64,000 nucleotides of DNA from Pyricularia pennisetigena (lineage: Eukaryota; Ascomycota; Sordariomycetes; Magnaporthales; Pyriculariaceae): assembly GCF_004337985.1 (NCBI RefSeq), contig NC_043742.1, positions 2,466,176 through 2,530,175 of the forward strand, written 5' to 3'. Numbering within the stretch: the first letter of the stretch is position 1; each line of letters begins with the position of its first letter. The notes below the pieces were generated by a model. The model was not told where the DNA came from and searched no databases. It saw only the letters and a list, made by a program, of their open reading frames with translations. Positions 9,662 through 21,699 of this stretch are shown here, piece after piece. The translations under genes were made by a program, and so were the position numbers.

Positions 9662-11504
9662 TAGTCTCAATGCTCAGACTAGACCCCCCTGCTTCGCAGT
9701 GGGGACCGAGCGCTCCATGTACCTTTCAACCACATGGCTTTTCGACCAATTACATTAGCCGAAAAGATCGCGCTCGTTCTAGTCTGAGGACATTTTGTCG
9801 CATTTCGCCGTTTATGGCGGTACCACCAACGATAATTTGTCGCATTTCGCCGTTTATAACGGTATTATTAATAATATATTAAATGTTACGATATCGCTAA
9901 TAATTATTTTATTAATATAAGGATAATTTGTGGTATTTTGCCGTTTGTAGCGGGTATATACAATATATTCGCATTATAATGGTAAAAGAAAATGGTATAT
10001 TTATAGCATGCAATTTAATATTCGTATAAGAAAATAAATAAAAATTTTAAAAATATATAGTAATTTGCATCAAATTTATTGGAGTTTATTAATTACTTGA
10101 ATGCCGGCCGCGTCTTTATAATCACTGTATTTGAAAAGATATTAAAATATTATATAAAATTTGTAATTTTTTATTATATTTAATTTTTATTTTAAATAAT
10201 AGTATATAATATTAATTTTAACTTTAATTACAGTATTTATAGCTTAGCAAACCTAATACTGCAAAATGCATGCAATTATCGAGTAACGCAAAAATTTTAT
10301 TAATATTTTTATATTAACTAACATTTTATTAAAAACCTGAATAATTTACGCAAATATTGGTAAAATTAAAAGAAAGTTTAATTTAGGCATTTTATTATCA
10401 ATTTATTGAAAAATGTAATTTTACTTTTTTTTTATAAATGTTATTTAATGAAATAAAGCAATAAATATAAAAATAATATAAATTTGGCATTTTTATATAT
10501 AAAAAAACAAAAAGGGCCGGTATTGTGAATCGGGTTTTACGTTGACGTTTGTTTGTATATATTATCCACTTTTTCAAATTTTGGTTTTATTAATATTAAA
10601 ATTGGTAAAAATGTGAAAGCATTTCGATTGTAAAATATATATAAAATTGGATATATTTTACTTATCCGCATATTTAACGGCTTATATAATTAGATATACG
10701 TACCAAAATTAACATTACATTAAATATATATATGCTACCCCCACGTGCAAAAACCACAAATTCTGGCTGCGAAACAAAAATAATATAAAATTAATCAAAT
10801 AAAGCAAAAAAATTTATAAAATATATATTTAGCATTTTCTTTTATTAAACAGTTTTTAAAACCGATATTATACGTAGGACTGGATTTGGACGTTTGTTTA
10901 TATGCGTAATCGAATCTCTGAAGTTTTGGTTTCATTATCGTTAAAACTGGTAAAAATATAAGCGAATTTCGATTGTAAATTATGTATAAAAAAGTATATA
11001 TTTTGCCTATCCGCTTATTTTACTGTTTATATAATCTGGTATATGCACCAAAATTTCTAATAACGATATATACATATACAACCCTCCACGTGCAGAAAGT
11101 ATAAAATTTGGTCAAAAATTAAAAATAATATTAAAAAAAAACGAAAATCGAAAAAAAAATCGAAAAAACAGTACCGCCATGAACGGATTAAGGGCAGGTG
11201 GTATCGAATTCGGCCATTATAGGAAATAAAAAATAAATTAAATCGCTGCTAATAGCAATACTAAACGCTATTTTCAACGATATTTTCTTTTTTCAATATT
11301 TTGCGTAATTGTGAAACAATAAAGGAGTGTCGGTCGAAAAAAGACCAAAAATACCGCCATGAACGGCGAAAATCGACAAGTTGTCCTCAGACCTGAACCA
11401 GAGTGTTCTTTGGATGGACCCACAGGTACATTGCAAAGCCGCAATTGAGCCACGAAGTGGATCAATTGTGGAGCTCTGGGCTTCAGGGATGAGCCCTGAG
11501 ACTA
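9662..11504. mobile_element. Non-autonomous TIR transposon, 1843 bp, 9-bp TSD
   Basis: It begins TAGTCTCAATGCTCAGAC and ends GAGCCCTGAGACTA. The terminal inverted repeats are only about 14 bases (TAGTCTCAnnGCTCA). The flanks are perfect 9-bp duplications CGTTTATAG. Subterminal motifs of the form GTCGCATTTCGCCGTTTATA recur at about 9797, 9840 and 9930 and inverted at about 11173 and 11352; these are likely transposase-binding repeats. The interior is very AT-rich with no open frame and contains two diverged direct copies of a roughly 370-base unit, each reaching a CACGTGCA motif (about 10742 and 11089). It is inserted in a copy of its own family. A 9-bp TSD recalls Mutator-like elements, but the TIR is much shorter than usual for that group. 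Confidence 0.85.
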
Positions 11505-12163
11505 CGTTTATAGCAGGTATTTGCATTATATTCGCACTCTGATTGCAAAAAATGTAAGCAGAGTATGAAATTAAATATTCGAATAAAAAAGTAAAAACAA
11601 ATCGTAGAAATGTGGGGTAGCCTGCGCTGGATTATTTGAGATTTGGTGATTCTTTTTATTAAAAGACCGTTATTATAGGTATTTTGATTTTGAAGATAAC
11701 TAATTATTAAATACAATTTACATTTTTTGATTTGGAGGTAAACAATATCAAAATGCTAAAAGGTTTTAAAGTATAAAGATTTACCCATTTAACGGAGTGA
11801 CGTGCTAGCGATTATCAGTTAAAATAAACACTTTATTGAAATTCTTATATTAGTTGATAAATAACTTACTTGAAATTAATTAATTTGCCCAAGTATTGGT
11901 ATAATTAATGAGAACTTTAACATATCCATTATTTTATCATATGATACATGAATAACATTTAACTTTCTTTTTTACACATTTTATTTGGCTCAACAAAGCA
12001 AAAATAAAAGAATAATACAAATTTAGCTTTTTTATATAAAGAAATAATAATAGCGGATATTAGAGATTGGATTTCACGTGGACCTTTGTTTATATACGAG
12101 ATCCAATCCCTGGGATTTCGGTTTTATTATCGACAAAATTGGTAAAAATTATAAAAGCGTTTC
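11505..12163 (+). mobile_element. Continuation of the older TIR-family copy
   Basis: It starts with the right-hand target duplication (11505-11513), then resumes the interrupted element. It contains one internal unit with the CACGTGGA motif (about 12075) matching the interior of the 9662 copy. It is cut at 12163 by Copia B-1. No coding sequence. Confidence 0.6.
12159..12163. repeat. 5-bp target duplication of Copia B-1, left (GTTTC)
   Basis: Matches 34915-34919 immediately after the 3' LTR, proving that the two LTRs 22 kb apart belong to one insertion. Confidence 0.85.
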
Positions 12164-12733
12164 TGTTAATTATATGCGTTATTTAGCATGTAATGGGTTC
12201 ACTTTTATTTGTATATAAGCCACAATAGAAAGTGCCGAAATGGGGCTATTGGGGCTGTCGGATTTTCCGTTATATTTTGTGTCGCAGGAGTTGCGATTTA
12301 AAGTATCAGCGAATGGGGTTTTACCCTGTGCCGGGTTTAACACCCACCCTGCATTTACGAGTCAGCTACCCTGTACCGGGTTGAAATTTTCATTATATTA
12401 GCAAATAAGTGCGAACCCAAAAATGGTTTGTATAAAAATGAGGGTGTTTTTTCAACAACGCATACAAAATAATTTTTCGGGAAATCGTGTACGGTACCGG
12501 AACGTTTTTTGGCGTGCGGACCCCCACTTCGATGTCGGAAAATATATAAAGGAAATAAAGCAAAGTCTCCCCCATTAACAAATCAAATTTATTAATCCCA
12601 AAATTAGCAAACCATTTTAATAAACAATCCAATATATTTAAACCCTGTAATTATAGGTTTTTATAACGCAATTAGCACCACGCCGCGCCTAAGTTAATAT
12701 TTAAACCCCTATCAGCAACGCATATTATTAACA
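12164..12733 (+). repeat. 5' LTR of Copia B-1
   Basis: 570 bases, TGTTAATTATATGCG to TATTAACA. It contains two direct copies of CCCTGTRCCGGGTT about 55 bases apart (near 12312 and 12369) that are kept in all Copia B LTRs, and a TATATAAAGG-like box near 12544. Confidence 0.85.
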
Positions 12734-13491
12734 AATTATAAACCCGGAAAGGTTTTAGTTTATAAACCAAAATGCACTTTGCATCGCTGGAAAATCTATA
12801 AGTCAGGCTTTATTTTGGTTATTATCGCATCCTTACAACACGTATATTAACGAAAATTTGCTGTTTTTGTGCGAAATTGTTGGTTTTAAACGCTAATTCA
12901 GCACCTAACCCCCTATATTTACAATGGGGATCGCTAAAAATTAACGTTCGATTCAAGCCCTTTTAGGCACTGCAGCGATCGCTTGCATGGCAAATCCAAA
13001 ATTTTTGGTGTGGTTTTTGTGGATCGTGCACGCCATTGTAATTGGTCAAAATTTTAATAGGGTTTACGCTAGCGAGTTGGGGCCAAAAACCCCTGTATTC
13101 GTTCGCAATAATCCACAAAATTCTGGTGCGTTTAATAGGGTTTACAATAACCCATAAACCCATTAGCGGAATTACAATATCTGCACGCTACCCTGCACGA
13201 TATTTGCACGCTACCCTACACAATATCTGCACGCTACCCTGCACGATACCCTGCAAATTACCCTGCACCCATTAATTGCGGGTTTTAAGGATTTAACCCT
13301 GTATTTTAATGGATTTCAACCATTGGAAATAGCAATAAACCCTACAATTAGCAGTTACTAACCTATACCCGTTAAAAGGCAAACGGTATAACAAATCCTA
13401 AATTAAATAGGGTATCTACCCTTAGGCGACTAGGTTAATTAATTATAACTATAAGTTAGCGAATTGCAATTATAATTTAAATTAGCTTATA
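12734..13491 (+). other. Untranslated leader of Copia B-1
   Basis: Lies between the 5' LTR and gag. The first bases (ATTATAAACCCGG) occupy the primer-binding site. Equivalent leaders exist in Copia B-2 and B-3. No gene is supported. It contains the minisatellite at 13174. Confidence 0.55.
13174..13242. repeat. Minisatellite, 3 x 23 bp
   Basis: Three head-to-tail units of ACAATATCTGCACGCTACCC plus TGC, differing at a few transition sites, followed by a decayed partial unit. The leaders of Copia B-2 and B-3 lack this expansion. Confidence 0.75.
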
Positions 13492-14039
13492 ATGGAAAAC
13501 AGCCCTGTATCGGGCCTTCCAGGCCCAGTTTAAACAGATAAAGGGCCTAAAGCCGGCCCAAACGAGGTTTTAACCGCTGAATTATAGGCCCAAAACCTGC
13601 AATTAAAAGCGTTAATTACGTAAATGGATTAATTTTGGAGGACAATTCAACAATTAATTACCTTATTTACCTTAAAAACGGTAATTCCACTAACTTTAAT
13701 GGTAATTTGGAAGTTAAACCCGCTAACGCACCCTTTAATATACTCGGTAACCTAATTTTAAATAACGCAATAGGTAAAAAACTATCGAAACGGGTATTTT
13801 CTTTCCCCAAACATTGTAAATTAATAAGGGTAAGAAATTACGATTTATGGAAACAGGCGTTAATAATACAACTTAGGGTTATAAAAACAGCGGAATTTAT
13901 TTCCAACCCTACAATTGGTCATACCTAGCCGGAACACGAGCAATTAGTTTTATTATTATTTATAAAAGATAGTTTAACCAAGGAACCTTTAGAATCCATT
14001 GTATAGCATTCCAACCCCAAAACGGCTTATAAAACCCTG
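13492..14039 (+). pseudogene. Copia B-1 gag, N-terminal part
   Basis: The ATG at 13492 starts MENSPVSGLPGPV, shared with the other two copies. A recognisable gag segment (NYDLWKQALI) follows at about 13830. The frame carries internal stops and is cut at 14039 by Copia B-2; it resumes at 21700. Confidence 0.7.
14035..14039. repeat. 5-bp target duplication of Copia B-2, left (CCCTG)
   Basis: Matches 21700-21704 on the other side of Copia B-2. The gag frame of B-1 continues across the join. Confidence 0.85.
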
Positions 14040-14598
14040 TGTTAACAATATGGTTTGCTAATAGGGGTTTAAGCATTAGCCTAGGTGCGGCGTGGTACTA
14101 ATTGTATTGTAAAAGCCTGTAATTACAGGGCTTAAATGCGCTAAATTATTCAATCAATTTGGGATTAATAGATTTGATTCATTAATGGGGGAGATTTTGT
14201 TTTATCTCCTTTATATACTCTCCGATATCGAAGTGGGGGTTCGCACCCCGCAAAGGGTTCTGGTGCCGTACACGATTTTCCGAAAAATTATTTTATATAC
14301 GTTGTTGAAAAAACACCCTTATTTCCATACAAACCATTTTTGGGTTCGCACTAATTCGCTAATTTGGTGAAAATTTTAACCCGATACAGGGTAGTTCACT
14401 TGTAAGTACAGGGTGGGTGTTAAATTTGGTATAAGGTGAAACCCCATTCGCAGACATCTTAAATCGTAATTCCTGCAATACACAAAACATAATAGAAAAT
14501 CCGACAGCCCCAACAGCCCCATTTCGGCACTATTTATTGTAACTTATATACAAATAAAAGTGGACCCATTATATGCTAAATAACGCATATAATTAACA
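14040..14598 (-). repeat. 3' LTR of Copia B-2
   Basis: 559 bases, reverse complement of TGTTAATTATATGCG to TGTTAACA. It pairs with 21141-21699. Confidence 0.88.
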
Positions 14599-15140
14599 CC
14601 CCCTTTTTTGCTATTATTTACATAAAGTCGGAAAAAAAGTACATAAAAAATAAAACCCCAAAAAATAAGTATCCCCCTTATGTCCCAACCCGATTCGAAT
14701 TCCCGATATAAACCCCCTGGATGACTAAGCCTTTTATACCGACCTAAAACCCCTTAAATGGACGAACCCCCGAATTGGAAAAAACCCCCCAAAATTATTA
14801 TAACCCCCGGATTCGAACCCCCGATTTGCATAATATTAACCCATAAAATTAACTATTAAACCAGGTAATTAATTTGGCTGTTCGTTGGTAATAGTCCAAA
14901 TTAGGCATATTATATAAGGTATTTCGAATGCGTAAATCGCCCAAAACACGAGCTTTTTCAATTTTAATTCAATTTTGGGTATAAGGGCGGTATAAATTGC
15001 TTATTAATTAACCTATACAAGGTAAATTCGGGTAATACGGCCGATATTAGGCTAACAAAAAAATCCAATATGTGTAAACAAAGCAAATGTAATAGGTAAT
15101 TAACTAACGAATTAATCAAATACCTTAAAATTCAGTAGGT
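14599..15140 (-). other. 3' untranslated region of Copia B-2 with G-rich repeated motifs
   Basis: Between RNase H and the 3' LTR. Read on the minus strand it contains several copies of a CGGGGGTTCG/CCGGGGGTT motif (14680-14830), also present at the same place in B-1 and B-3. No reading frame is supported. Confidence 0.5.
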
Positions 15141-15620
15141 AAAAACTAAACTTCTAGGGGTTTAAACCTTATAAACTTTAAAAAAACCTTATAAATTGAA
15201 AGCGTTATGGGCTTTATTAGGCCATTAGCGGGTGTTTGCTTGGATTCCAGGTATTTTAGGGTTATTAATCCTTTTATAATTAACTCCCGTACGTAATAAA
15301 ATTTTAATAACGTATATTTAGTACGTTGGTGGTGCGTAAGGTTATATACGTTAATTATAAAACCTGCATTATTTCCAAATATTGCAATAGGGCCTTTTAT
15401 AGATAGTCCAATCTTTATAAATAGGTTTTTAAACCACTGTACTTTACGCAAAATTTCCGTTAAAGTATAGGTTTCGGTTTTTGGAATATTGAAAATTATA
15501 ACATTAGCCTTTTTGCATTTCCACCTTATAAAACCCCCAAATAGGGTATACGAATATCCGTAAATGGATTTCAAATCTTCCCTAGCCCCAGCAAAATCGC
15601 TATTACTAAAACCCAGTAAT
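15140..15620 (-). pseudogene. Copia B-2 RNase H / pol C-terminus
   Basis: A 142-codon open stretch (15146-15574) has copia RNase H features: GYSYTLFGGFIRWKCKK, an active-site-region segment IAIFGNNAGFI (family consensus DNqsAI, first Asp lost), then HHQRTKYTLLKFYYVRELI and the C-terminal ANGLIKP (usually ADxLTKP). Adjacent sequence is frameshifted. Confidence 0.75.
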
Positions 15621-15649
15621 TTCAGGCTTTAAAAACCCCTTATTAATAA

Positions 15650-16900
15650 ATTGGGTGGTAATTTGGCTTTAAATAATTTATTTCCGTAACAAATAAATAA
15701 GGATTTAATACTTTATAAATAGCGTAATAGGTCTTTAACTGCCGTGAAATGGATTATAGTAGTTTTTATTAAAAAACGTACAAACCACTAAACCGTAAAA
15801 CCGATATCCGGGCGCGTTAATAGCATTAAATATATAAGGGTACCGATAATACGCTATAGTAATTTAACCTTTAACGTATTAACGGGTTTACCCCCGCTAT
15901 ATTTTAACACACCCGGTTATGAAAGAACAAACATAAGTTTGCGACTAATTAATCCGAACGTTGCTAATATTTCCTTTATATATTAATTTTAATGGAACCA
16001 AAGTAGGCGTTTAAATTTATCCTTTATAATTTGAACGCCTAAAAAATAAGTTATAGAGCCCCTATTTTCCAGCGCGTAGACTTTATTAAAACGAGTTTTT
16101 AAATCCTAATCATATTGCAATTTAGGACCTATTAGCAGGTAATCGTTTATAAAAATAATGATAAAATATTTGGATTTAACGTTATAGAAAACAGCGGGAT
16201 TAGAGATTAACGGCTTAAAACCTTTTTTAAAAAATAGGGATCTGAGTTTGTTTTACCATGTTTTTGGACCCTGTTTCAAACCGTATAACGCTTTTTCCAA
16301 CTGTATAACCGGCAACTTTTTCGGATTATAACCCATTTCCACTAAAATCTTATCGGTAATAAAGTAACAAATTTTAACCCATTCGTTAAAACCGTTTAGA
16401 ATTTGCAAAAATATATTTACGTCGGTAAAGTCATTATTTAAAAACGCATTTATAAAATCGATTTGTTTTATTTCCCAATTTTGTGTATTAATTATACCTA
16501 AAAGTATACGCCAGGTAGGTGGTATATTAATGTTAGCAAAAGTTTCGATATAATTTAAACCTTCGACATGTGAAAGACCCTTAGTAATTAACCTAATCTT
16601 ATATTTTATAGGCTTATTATTTTCATCCTTTTTCAATTCAAATACCGGCCGGGTAAAAACGAGCTTACGGCCTGTAGGCACTTTAATTTTATGGATAAAA
16701 CGGAAGTTTTTTGCAGTAACGATTTGGTCGAATTCAACCTCTAAAGCAGTTAACCATTTAGCATTTTTAGGATTATTTAAGGCCTGTTGGTAGTTATTTG
16801 GTTTACCGTTTTTAGTGGGTTTTTTCTTTATTTTTTTGGGTTTAAAAACAAAAATAATATACGCAATTTATATCCATTAGATTTGGGTTTTCGAATTGCG
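15650..16900 (-). pseudogene. Copia B-2 reverse transcriptase
   Basis: The open segment 16253-16681 contains the copia RVT_2 signature: GRKLVFTRPVFELKKDENNK, KGLSHVEGLNYIETFA, IKQIDFINAFLN and EKALYGLKQGPKTW. The catalytic box reads FINDYLLIG at about 16130-16160, with Asn where YVDD has its first Asp (codon 16145-16147). Stops and frameshifts follow. Confidence 0.85.
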
Positions 16901-17199
16901 AATTTAACTCCATATTTTATATTTTAGGTGCTAAAAACACCGGAATTTCCATTGTTTTAGGTATTGGATTAGGTACCGCTACCGTTATAGGCTTTGGGGG
17001 GCGAATAATAGGTAATATAGGCCTGGCGGGTATTGTATTTTCAAGGTTTAAATACCTTGTAACGGGTGGTAATTACCCTGTAACTGGTGGTAAATACCCT
17101 ATATTTTTAGGGTTTTTTGGGGGATAATTATCCATTGGAACGTTATTAATTTCGTTTTTAAGTTTAACATTAAAATCCCTTTTAAATTTGTGTTTTCCC

Positions 17200-18995
17200 C
17201 GTTTAAAATCTTTAGCGTTTCCCCTGGAATAGCCAAATTTTAAGCGGTTATACCTAATATATTTTTTACGGTAAAGGTTTTATATACGGCCCGTTTAGCG
17301 GGCGCGTAAACCAACGCTGTAAAATTTAAGAAATGGGTTAAAGGTTTCGCCGTTTCGGTGCGGGGAACCAATTTATTAAATTGTTGGCGTTTTTCCAGCG
17401 GTATAATAACCTGGTATACAGTACCAGTAACCCGAAAACACTTTAAATTAAGTTTGTGCGGTAATCCAGGTTGGAATTCGGAATAAAATTCCTCGTGGGG
17501 TGTTAAATCCCTGTTAATCACCGTTATACGGTTAATTCAATCAACTACGGCAAATGGTAAACAATATTATAAATATAATAGTAAACCCGCCGTTATAATG
17601 GTAAACCGAAACTTATCCAAAATAACCCTAACGGACCGTTCGGTTAATCCGTTTTTGCTATGGTTATAGGGATTCGAAATGCTAAAATTAATGTTTTTAT
17701 TTGTAAACCAATTTTAAAGGTTTATATTAACCTCGTACCACCCGTCGAAGTGAAAATTCAAGGGGTAGCGCCCGTACGTAGTTTTTAAAACTTTAGAAAA
17801 GCTTTTAATAACTATTAAAACCGTAGGTCCTGCTTTATTTTTTAATGGGATAAACCACCGAAAACGTGATTTTCGGTCCATTAATAACAAAAATACGGGT
17901 TTTTTATTGTGAGGATTAGGTTTCAGGGTTACTGTATTACCCTTTATAAAATCGAAAATATTAGGGAGTGTAAAAAATACGACCTTATTTGTACGTTTAA
18001 CAAAAATGGTTTTAACGCAAGCAATATAGGTAATTGTCCTAATTTTGTTAAAATTAGGTAAACTTTTTGTAATTTTAGCGGTTTTATTTGGGAATAATAA
18101 CCCTATATACCCCAAACGCCTGTGCCACAATAAGGTTTTTTAAGCCTGGATTTCGTTACAATTACCTGTAAATCCGTTTTTTTAGGGGCTAACCAACCGT
18201 CCGTAATTCGTTTGAACCTTACAAGGAGGTAATTTATAGGAGCCTGCTTTAAATCCGATAACAAAAGAGGTTTTAACAACGGATTTCCTGTGTGGGAAAC
18301 CCCCTTTTTTCGGAAATAGTCCCTTGTGTATTACGTTGTATAAAAGGGTTACCTAGCGGTGTGCCGGGCCTACGGGGCCCAATTTTACGTGGATTTTCAG
18401 GGTTTTTACCGCTAAGCTTTTGCCTTATAGGTGAATTTGGGGCTATTTCCGTATTTTGCTCGGGATTTAGCTTTTCCGTTACCGTATTCTTTTCCGGTTT
18501 CGAATCGGTATAAATTTTATAGTCTCTTTTAGGGTTTATATTATTTAGTTTTATTTCCAACGGGGCTGCGTAGCCCTTTGGAACCCCCTGTAAGGCCATG
18601 CTAAAAGCGGTGCTATACTCACCTATTATACAGGCGTAATTCGAAATAACGTTATTTCGAATAAAAATATTGCACTTTTTAACCTTTAATTAAAACGAAT
18701 GTTTAGCGGTGTTTAAACGTCCCCACGCCTTGCGATCCTTATCGTACAAGGTATTCCTTAATAATACGCCCCCTATACTATAATGTATAGAACCATTAAC
18801 GATATTTATTCCAAATAAGGGGATATATAGAACGTTTTTTAACGTAACCTTTTTAAATTCGTCAGCTTTTTGGCCGTAACGGACCTGTATTTTTACAGTT
18901 GCGGTACCTACAGGCCTAATAGGGCCATTTTTTGTACCGATTTCGACCGTAAAACCGGGGGTATAATCGGTAAAAAATTGCTTGTTTGCAAAAAT
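17200..18995 (-). pseudogene. Copia B-2 GAG-pre-integrase and integrase
   Basis: The minus-strand frame 17714-18130 starts MWHRRLGYIG, the GAG-pre-integrase His motif, and continues with integrase segments LLLMDRKSRFRWFIPL (first catalytic Asp) and NFHFDGWYEVN (second Asp). 17240-17521 is the integrase C-terminal region. 18273-18599 is a Pro/Glu-rich linker between protease and pre-integrase. Several stops interrupt the whole. Confidence 0.8.
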
Positions 18996-19119
18996 ATGGT
19001 GCGTATTATTTATATCGTACAGGATAGGGTAACCTAATTTCCATGGTTTAGGGGTCCCTTTTACGACGCGTCCAGGTTTCGTTTTAACTTTAAGATTAGT
19101 TGCTAAAATTTGTAATTTT

Positions 19120-20367
19120 AACGTTTTACCGGTGTTGGTTTCCGAATCCGAATCCGAACGTAATTTTATAATTCCGCTAATAGCGGAATTAACCTCCTAT
19201 TCCAGGGCGTTATACAGTACGCTTTCGTTAACGTTATTTACAATCGAGCCCGTAAACAATTCGAAATCCATAAAACTTATAAACGTTCCAGCGGTTAATT
19301 CGCTGGAGTTGGAGGATTTAGTATTTTTTGCAAAAGCAGAATCCGAATTAAAGTTTTTACTTTTTTTTCGTAATTTAAAGGTGGTTTTTTGCCCATTATT
19401 TTCCTTTTTAACGCCCTTTTTAACGTTTTGTTTACCCTTCTTTTGCCTATAAACCTATAATTAGCAGTTTTAACCGTAATAAAGCCTAAAATCGAATTTT
19501 TAGATATAAGGTCCGCCATAAGGTATTGCAAATTTAACTTTTCCGAATTTTGGCCTATTGCCTGCAGGGCCCGTTAGGTATTGCGTTGGCGTTCGGTCCA
19601 AATGGGGAATATCCCTTCCAGGGCCCGTAGATATTGATTTCGTACGTTTACGGGATTAATTTGCACGTTGGCAGTCGCTAATTTAATTACCAGTAAATTA
19701 AAACGGTTGTTAAATTCTGGTATTAATCCTTCAAATTTCGAAAAATTTATAGCGTGGAATTCCCGATATAGTAAATCTCGATTAATTTCGGGTGCAACAG
19801 AATAATTAATTTCCAGGGTTTTAGAAACTGTTACGGGGTTGGCATGCCATACAATGGATTTTAAAAGTTTTTTAGTTAAGCTGTTTTTTATAAATAATAA
19901 TAGGATTAATTGCTCCTGTTCCGGTAAGGTATAGCCAATTTTAGGGCTGGAAACAAATTCCGCTGCTTTTATAGCTTTAGATTACATTATTAACGCCTGT
20001 TTCCACAGATTATAATTGCTTACCCCTACTAATTTACAATTTTCGGGGAAGGAAAATTCCCGTTTCGATAGTTTTTACCTATTCCGTCACCTAAAATTAA
20101 ATTACCAGGTGGATCAGGGGGTGCGGCAGCGGTAATTGGTTTAACATCTAAATTGCCATTTAAATTAGTGGAATTCCCGTTTTTCAGGGTTAATAGGGTA
20201 GTTAACTGTAAAATTGTCCTTTAAAATTAATCCATTTGCGTAGTTAACGCTTTTAATTGCAGGTTTTGGGCCTGTAATTTAGCGGTTAAAGCTTCGTTTG
20301 GGCTGGGTTGAGGCCCCCTATTTGCTGGAATTGGGCCTGGAAAACCTGATATAGGGCTATTTTCCAT
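19120..20367 (-). pseudogene. Copia B-2 gag
   Basis: It starts MENSPISGFPGPIP at 20367 and shows the same gag blocks as B-1 and B-3, including the segment before YREFHAINFSKFEG. The C-terminal part (19295-19531) is Lys-rich. It is broken by several stops. Confidence 0.7.
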
Positions 20368-21140
20368 TATCAATTAATTTAAATTATAATTGCAATTCGT
20401 TAACTTATAGTTATAATTAATTAACTTAATCGCCTAAGGGTAAAAACCATATTTAATTTAGGATTTGCTATACTGCTTGCTTTTTAACGGGTGTAGGCCT
20501 GTAATTCCCAATTACAGGGTTTATTGCTATTTTCAATGGTTAAAATCCATTAAAATACAGGGTTGGAATCCCTGAAATCTGCAATTAATAAGCGCCCTGG
20601 TATTTGTACCAATCCAAATGCACGTAACGAATTTAATTCGTTAAATGGGTGCAGGGTAAATTGAAGGGTATTGTGTAGGGTAACGAACCATTAACGTAAT
20701 TCCGCTAATGGGTTTGTAGGTTATTGTAAACCTTATTAAACGCATGAAAATTTAATGGGTTATTAGCGAGCGAATATAGGTGCTTTTGGCCCTAATTCGC
20801 TAGGTTAAACCCTACCAAAAATTTAAATCAATTACAGTGGCGTGCACGACCCACAAAAACCACACCAAAAATTTTGGATTTATAATGTAAACGATCGTAG
20901 CAGTATTTAAGAAGGCCTCAATCGAATGCTAATTTTTAGCGATCCCCATTGTGAATACAGGGGGTTAGGTGCTGAATTAGCGCCTAAAACCAACATTTTC
21001 GTACAAAAATTGCAATATTTTCGTCAATATACGTGCTGTAAAAATGCGATAATAACCAAAATAAAACCTAAACTTCAGGCTTTCCAGCGATGCAAAATAC
21101 ACTTTAATGCACAAGCTAAAACCTTTCCGGGCTTATAGAT
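20368..21140 (-). other. Leader of Copia B-2
   Basis: Untranslated sequence between 5' LTR and gag, homologous to 12734-13491 without the minisatellite. Directly next to the LTR (21121-21140, minus strand) it reads ATCTATAAGCCCGG, the likely primer-binding site. No gene. Confidence 0.55.
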
Positions 21141-21699
21141 TATTAACAATATGGTTTGCTAACAGGAGTTTAAATCTAAACCTAGGTGCGGCGTGGTATT
21201 TATTATATTGTAAAAACCTGTAAATACAGGGTTAAAATGCATTAAATGCATTTTATTATTTATTAAATTTAGGATTAATGGATTTAATTTATCAGTGGGG
21301 GAGATTTTGCTTCATTTCCCTTATATATTTTCCGACATCGAAGTGGGGGTCCGCACCCCGTAAAGGGTTCTGGTACCGCACACGATTTTCCGAAAAGTTA
21401 TTTTGTATGCGTTGTTGAAAAAACACCCTGATTTCCATACAAACCATTTCTGGGTTCGCAATAATTTGCTAATTTGGTAAAAATTTCAACCCGGTATAGG
21501 GTAGCTGATTCGTAAGTGCAGGGTGGGTATTAAACCCGGTACAGGGTGAAACCCCATTCGCAGACATTTTAAATCGCAACTCCTGCAACACACAAAATAT
21601 AACAGAAAATCCGACAGCCCCACTTCGGCGCTATCTATTGTAGCTTATATACAAGTAAAAGTGGACCCATTACATGCTAAGTAACGCATATAATTAGCA
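21141..21699 (-). repeat. 5' LTR of Copia B-2
   Basis: 559 bases, partner of 14040-14598. Followed on the right by the TSD CCCTG and the resumed gag of B-1. Confidence 0.88.

Larger units (their letters stand above)
14040..21699 (-). mobile_element. Copia B-2: complete but dead copia element, inverted
   Basis: 7660 bp with LTRs of 559 bp at each end and TSD CCCTG, inserted in the gag of B-1 in opposite orientation. It is the only uninterrupted Copia B copy and so gives the family structure: 5' LTR, leader of about 770 bases, gag, protease, GAG-pre-integrase, integrase, reverse transcriptase, RNase H, a 3' untranslated region of about 540 bases, 3' LTR. All frames are broken, mostly by RIP-type changes. 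Confidence 0.9.
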
